Shown here piece by piece: positions 6,610 through 9,093 of a stretch of DNA of 9,093 nucleotides. The translations under genes were made by a program, and so were the position numbers. Positions within the stretch are counted from its first letter, which is position 1; every line of letters starts with the position of its first letter. Source of the stretch: Pedobacter sp. UBA1654 (GTDB lineage Bacteria; Bacteroidota; Bacteroidia; Sphingobacteriales; Sphingobacteriaceae); NCBI GenBank assembly GCA_002320935.1, contig DCLG01000030.1, positions 124,734 through 133,826 of the forward strand, given 5' to 3'. The notes beneath the pieces were generated by a model. The model had not been told where the DNA came from, did no database searches, and was given only the letters and a program-made list of their open reading frames with translations.

Positions 6610-7925
6610 CGCTCCATTTTACTGTAAAGCGTTTTCCGATCGATATTAAGAAGTTTCGCTGCCTGAGATTTGTTGTACTTCACTTTTACCAGTGTTTCAA
6701 TGATCAGTGCCTTTTCATTTGCTTCATTGATAGCTTTGAGGTCGGAACCGCCTGGTTTTGGTGCAGTATGCCTGATGGCAAGGATCATCTCATCTGGAAG
6801 CGCAGTAACTTCAGCAGTGTCGCCGGGGCTTAGCAGCACCATTCGTTTCACCACGTTCTTCAGTTCCCTCAGGTTTCCCGGCCAATCATACTGTAGCAGT
6901 AATGCTTTGGCTTCTTCTGAAATATACTTTACATTCCTGCCAAGTTCCTTGTTGGAAAGCTTCACGAAGTGTTCTATAAACAGCTCCAGATCTTTACCAC
7001 GCTCGCGCAATGGCGGAAGTTGAATTTTAAATTCATTTATTCTGTGGTATAGATCCTCACGAAAGCTACCATTGCCCACGGAATTTGCCAGATCATCGTT
7101 TGTGGCTGCAATGATGCGGACGTTCACGGAAATGGATTTTGTACTGCCCAGTGGCTGGATCACGCGCTCCTGTAAAGCACGAAGTAATTTGATCTGCACT
7201 TCGTAGCTGAGGTTACCAACTTCATCAAGGAATAAAGTTCCGCCGTTGGCGGCTTCAAACTGCCCTTGTTTATCGCTGATGGCGCCTGTAAATGCGCCTT
7301 TAACATGGCCGAAAAGCTCACTTGCTGCAAGGTCTTTTGAAAGTGCCCCGCAGTCGATGGCAACGAAAGGTTTCGATGCACGTTTGCTCTGCTTATGCAG
7401 TGCACGGGCGGCATATTCTTTTCCGGTACCACTTTCGCCCTGGATGATAACCGACATGTCGGTAGGGGCTACAAGACTGATGTGTTCGTATAGTTTCTCT
7501 GCAGATGGACTGTTACCTTTGATGGTTTCATCATCGGAGACGGTCTTGGCAATATCTTCTTCTCTTTCATGTTCGAGCGCATTCTTGACAATCATCAAGA
7601 GCTCGTCCGGATTCACCGGTTTGGTGATGTAATCAGAGGCACCTTGCTGAATGGATTTAACAGCTGTTCTCACATCATTGAAGCTGGTCATAATCACCAA
7701 CGGTAGGTCGAGACCCTGTCCATTCAGATAGGAGAGAATATCCAAACCAGTACCATCAGGCAACCGGTAATCTACAAGTAGGAGATCAAATTCTTTCTGG
7801 TCAAGAAGGCGGTAAGCATTCTTAATGTTATGAACGACGGTTGGCTCGTGCTGGTGCTTTTTGAAAAAGCCCTCTAGTAATTGAGAAAAGGTTAGGTCAT
7901 CTTCAACAATTAGTATTTTTGCCAT
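6594..7925 (-). CDS. NtrC-family sigma-54-dependent response regulator (REC-AAA+-Fis HTH)
   Basis: A 443-aa cytosolic enhancer-binding transcription activator. The receiver (1-120) has Glu8-Asp9-Asp10, phosphoacceptor Asp52 in LLVDYRLPDG, Thr80 and Lys102-Pro103. The AAA+ domain (about 135-365) has Walker A GESGTGKE (163-170), an intact GAFTGA loop (210-215) that contacts sigma-54, Walker B TLFLDE (230-235), the arginine-finger segment FREDLYHR (288-295) and sensor II WPGNLREL (348-355). The C-terminal Fis-type helix-turn-helix (about 400-443) contains SQAAKLLNIDRKTLY. Phosphorylation should trigger oligomerisation and ATP-driven opening of sigma-54 promoters. The ATG at 7925 places the receiver at the very N-terminus. 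The last 16 nt overlap the hybrid kinase's 3' end in antisense, and that kinase's Hpt domain is the likely phosphodonor. Its target genes are not evident here. Confidence 0.95.
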   Translation of the reverse strand: MAKILIVEDDLTFSQLLEGFFKKHQHEPTVVHNIKNAYRLLDQKEFDLLLVDYRLPDGTGLDILSYLNGQGLDLPLVIMTSFNDVRTAVKSIQQGASDYITKPVNPDELLMIVKNALEHEREEDIAKTVSDDETIKGNSPSAEKLYEHISLVAPTDMSVIIQGESGTGKEYAARALHKQSKRASKPFVAIDCGALSKDLAASELFGHVKGAFTGAISDKQGQFEAANGGTLFLDEVGNLSYEVQIKLLRALQERVIQPLGSTKSISVNVRIIAATNDDLANSVGNGSFREDLYHRINEFKIQLPPLRERGKDLELFIEHFVKLSNKELGRNVKYISEEAKALLLQYDWPGNLRELKNVVKRMVLLSPGDTAEVTALPDEMILAIRHTAPKPGGSDLKAINEANEKALIIETLVKVKYNKSQAAKLLNIDRKTLYSKMERYEIE

Positions 7926-7943
7926 ATTTGTGTGTTAAGATAA

Positions 7944-7951
7944 CAAAAATA
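7944..7951 (-). promoter_or_regulatory. Bacteroidota-type -7 promoter element for the NtrC-type regulator
   Basis: On the minus strand the sequence reads TATTTTTG, a full match to TAnnTTTG, 18 nt before the regulator's ATG, so the leader would be very short. It follows the terminator of the upstream small gene directly: the TTTTGTATTTTTG string (7956 to 7944) serves as T-tract and contains the box. No -33 element is recognisable, as the hairpin occupies that place. Confidence 0.55.
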
Positions 7952-7952
7952 C

Positions 7953-7977
7953 AAAAGCCGGAGGACTTCCGGCTTTT
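7953..7977 (-). terminator. Rho-independent terminator after the small secreted protein gene
   Basis: A perfect 10-bp stem, AAAAGCCGGA against TCCGGCTTTT, encloses a 5-nt loop (GGACT on the plus strand). On the minus strand it is followed by TTTTGTATTTTTG as T-tract. It lies 28 nt past the stop of the small gene and separates it from the NtrC-type regulator. The A/T-flanked arms make it formally bidirectional. Confidence 0.88.
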
Positions 7978-8005
7978 ATGGTTTAGATTTTATATAAATA
8001 AGGGT

Positions 8006-8314
8006 TTATTCTACAACTACACCATCTTTTCCAATTTTCAAAGATGCTGTTTGTCCTTCTTTAGCCAATTCTACCAGATACCATTCTGATTTATTTGCTG
8101 CAGTAACCAGGTAAGCTGCACTTGGAGTAAACTCCTTGTACTTGTCTGATTGTAGTGTTGTTTTTACTGCGTCAGGTAATTCTTCAAGTTTTACCGGTAC
8201 TTTAGTTGTGCTATCTTGTTGAATTGCAATTACTGGAGTTTTAACTTCACTTGCTTTTACAGTAGTCAGGCCTGCGAATGCTAGGAATGCTGCTGATAAA
8301 ATCATCTTTTTCAT
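8006..8314 (-). CDS. Small Sec-exported protein, PepSY-like
   Basis: A 102-aa protein with an N-terminal signal peptide: MKK, a hydrophobic core (about 4-17) and a likely signal peptidase I site after Ala21 (VKA-S). The mature part is about 80 aa, acting in the periplasm or outside. After a linker rich in T, V and K, the segment LEELPDAVKTTL (43-54), then YLV.....SEWYLVEL and LKIGKDGVVVE at the end, follow the pattern of PepSY-like (BLIP-like) repeats in Bacteroidota exported proteins: a helix beginning with a proline, then beta-strands and a closing K.DG.vv. This assignment comes from pattern memory and is tentative. I chose the ATG at 8314; an in-frame ATG at 8365 would put 17 polar residues before the signal peptide. 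The gene is monocistronic, between a dxs terminator-like hairpin and its own terminator. Its closeness to the kinase/regulator pair makes it a candidate target or signal partner, which is inference. Confidence 0.8.
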   Translation of the reverse strand: MKKMILSAAFLAFAGLTTVKASEVKTPVIAIQQDSTTKVPVKLEELPDAVKTTLQSDKYKEFTPSAAYLVTAANKSEWYLVELAKEGQTASLKIGKDGVVVE

Positions 8315-8347
8315 GTTATTTAGTTTTAAGTTTAAATGATTGTGGTT

Positions 8348-8376
8348 ACTATCACTAGTATACACAACTGTGCCAA
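8348..8376 (-). promoter_or_regulatory. Sigma-70-like promoter candidate for the small secreted protein
   Basis: On the minus strand TTGGCA (8376-8371) is followed by a 17-nt spacer and GATAGT (8353-8348), which match the -35 and -10 consensus at 5/6 and 4/6. The -10 is 33 nt from the ATG. No TAnnTTTG box is seen in this gap. Bacteroidota housekeeping promoters usually differ from this form, so the call is weak. Confidence 0.3.
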
Positions 8377-8386
8377 GAGGGCTCTT

Positions 8387-8406
8387 ATCTCTAAATATCG
8401 CTAAAT
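8387..8406. repeat. Tandem 10-bp direct repeat, possible activator site
   Basis: Two abutting 10-mers differ at one base: ATCTCTAAAT (8387-8396) and ATCGCTAAAT (8397-8406) on the plus strand. On the minus strand they read ATTTAGCGAT then ATTTAGAGAT, ending 10 nt before the TTGGCA box of the candidate promoter. A 10-bp period puts both copies on the same face of the helix, as for direct-repeat sites of response regulators. Confidence 0.45.
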
Positions 8407-8430
8407 CAGGCGATTATGTTTTTTGCAATG

Positions 8431-8460
8431 TAAAAATTGTGTTGCCTAGCTCCACACAAT
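8431..8460 (-). terminator. Probable intrinsic terminator of dxs
   Basis: On the minus strand, 6 nt after the dxs stop codon, ATTGTGT (8460-8454) pairs perfectly with ACACAAT (8442-8436) across an 11-nt loop and is followed by TTTTTA. The stem is only 7 bp and AT-rich, so termination may be partial. Confidence 0.6.
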
Positions 8461-8466
8461 GATGTT

Positions 8467-9093
8467 TTATGAAGCGATGGTTTTAGTGGTTCTGCTTACG
8501 GCAACCTTCCTGATCGTCTCCATTATGGCTGCTGTATCGTATCCACAGATTGCCCAAAGCTCTGATTGTTCACCATGTTCGATCACTTCGTCAGGGATTC
8601 CCAATCGGATCACGTTAGATTTATACTGATGATCAGCCATAAATTCCAGCACCGCTGAACCCATGCCGCCTTGCAAACAACCATCTTCAACGGTTACTAC
8701 TGTTGAGTATCTTTTAAATACCTCATGCAGTAAAGCCTCGTCAAGTGGTTTTACAAAGCGAAGATCATAGTGAGCTGGGTAAATCCCTTCACTATTTAAT
8801 TCCTTGCATGCGTTGACTGCGAAGTTGCCCACGTGTCCAATGGTTAGAATGGCGACATCCTCTCCGTCACAGATCTTACGGCCCTTGCCAATTTCCAGTT
8901 CGGTGAAGCTGCGTTTCCAATCGACCATAACACCGTTACCTCTTGGATAGCGGATAGAGAACGGTCCTTTATTTTCAAGCTGTGCGGTGTACATGAGATT
9001 GCGTAATTCCTCTTCGTTCATAGGGGCAGCAATGGTCATGTTTGGTATGCAGCGCATATACGCAATGTCATAGGCCCCGTGGTGCGTAGCGCC
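8467..9093 (-). CDS. dxs: 1-deoxy-D-xylulose-5-phosphate synthase, C-terminal third (5' end outside the window)
   Basis: The enzyme condenses pyruvate with glyceraldehyde 3-phosphate, using thiamine diphosphate, to give 1-deoxy-D-xylulose 5-phosphate and CO2, the first step of the MEP isoprenoid pathway and also a source for thiamine and pyridoxal. The frame is open to the window edge. The first visible codons read GATHHGAYDIAYMRCIPNM, matching the THxGAFDLxYLRCIPxM signature of the DXS pyrimidine-binding domain. Counting from the edge, RYPRG lies at 48-52, and the transketolase C-terminal domain follows with DLRFVKPLD (110-118), VTVEDG (133-138) and GGMGS (142-146). The ATG at 9057 inside the signature is not the start. 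About 208 of an expected 620-650 residues are present, and the C-terminus appears normal. It is a housekeeping gene, separated by 152 nt from the small exported protein gene. Confidence 0.95.
   Translation of the reverse strand, partial: GATHHGAYDIAYMRCIPNMTIAAPMNEEELRNLMYTAQLENKGPFSIRYPRGNGVMVDWKRSFTELEIGKGRKICDGEDVAILTIGHVGNFAVNACKELNSEGIYPAHYDLRFVKPLDEALLHEVFKRYSTVVTVEDGCLQGGMGSAVLEFMADHQYKSNVIRLGIPDEVIEHGEQSELWAICGYDTAAIMETIRKVAVSRTTKTIAS

Noticed and set aside
7246..7632. 128-codon open frame on the plus strand inside the NtrC-type regulator
   Set aside because: Ser/Ala/Leu-rich translation antisense to the conserved AAA+ core; a shadow frame.
8358..8376. Sigma-54-like TTGGCAC upstream of the small exported gene, tempting because an NtrC-type activator is nearby
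   Set aside because: The -24 half is perfect, but at the correct spacing the -12 dinucleotide is TA rather than GC. I prefer the sigma-70-like reading, itself weak.

Overview
The window looks like a chromosomal segment from a member of the Bacteroidota, probably Sphingobacteriaceae (Pedobacter- or Mucilaginibacter-like). The reasons are the start regions, which are A-rich with weak or no Shine-Dalgarno sequences; two TAnnTTTG-type promoter boxes (TATTTTTG); the histidine kinase and single-receiver regulator types; and a small Sec-exported PepSY-like protein. The genus assignment is inference. Nothing in the window suggests an insertion sequence, phage, CRISPR array, tRNA or rRNA.

Left part, plus strand (1-2742): the 3' portion of a multi-PAS sensor histidine kinase that begins before the window, then a stand-alone receiver protein 4 nt downstream, then a class I/II PLP-dependent aminotransferase 8 nt further on. 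The spacing indicates one transcript. The kinase and receiver are a likely phosphotransfer pair. The aminotransferase's substrate and its link to the signalling genes are unknown. A 155-nt gap follows, then a FAD-dependent aromatic-type monooxygenase (2898-4040) of unknown substrate.

Middle part (4150-7925): a two-component pair arranged tail to tail. On the plus strand is an 819-aa hybrid kinase (two membrane segments, HisKA, HATPase, receiver, Hpt). On the minus strand is a 443-aa NtrC-type response regulator (receiver, AAA+ with intact GAFTGA, Fis-type HTH). Their coding regions overlap by 16 nt at the 3' ends. The simplest reading is a His-Asp-His-Asp phosphorelay controlling sigma-54 promoters, but pairing is inferred from position only. 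Each gene has its own TATTTTTG promoter box inside an identical 13-bp string. For the regulator, that box also lies in the T-tract of the terminator of the gene upstream of it.

Right part, minus strand (8006-9093): a small secreted PepSY-like protein (102 aa) with its own strong terminator, preceded by the 3' third of dxs (1-deoxy-D-xylulose-5-phosphate synthase, first step of the MEP isoprenoid pathway), whose start lies outside the window. The dxs/small-gene gap holds a terminator-like hairpin, a tandem 10-bp repeat and a sigma-70-like promoter candidate. I did not find a clearly novel defence or mobile system. The most interesting unit is the convergent hybrid-kinase/NtrC pair and its neighbouring small exported protein.
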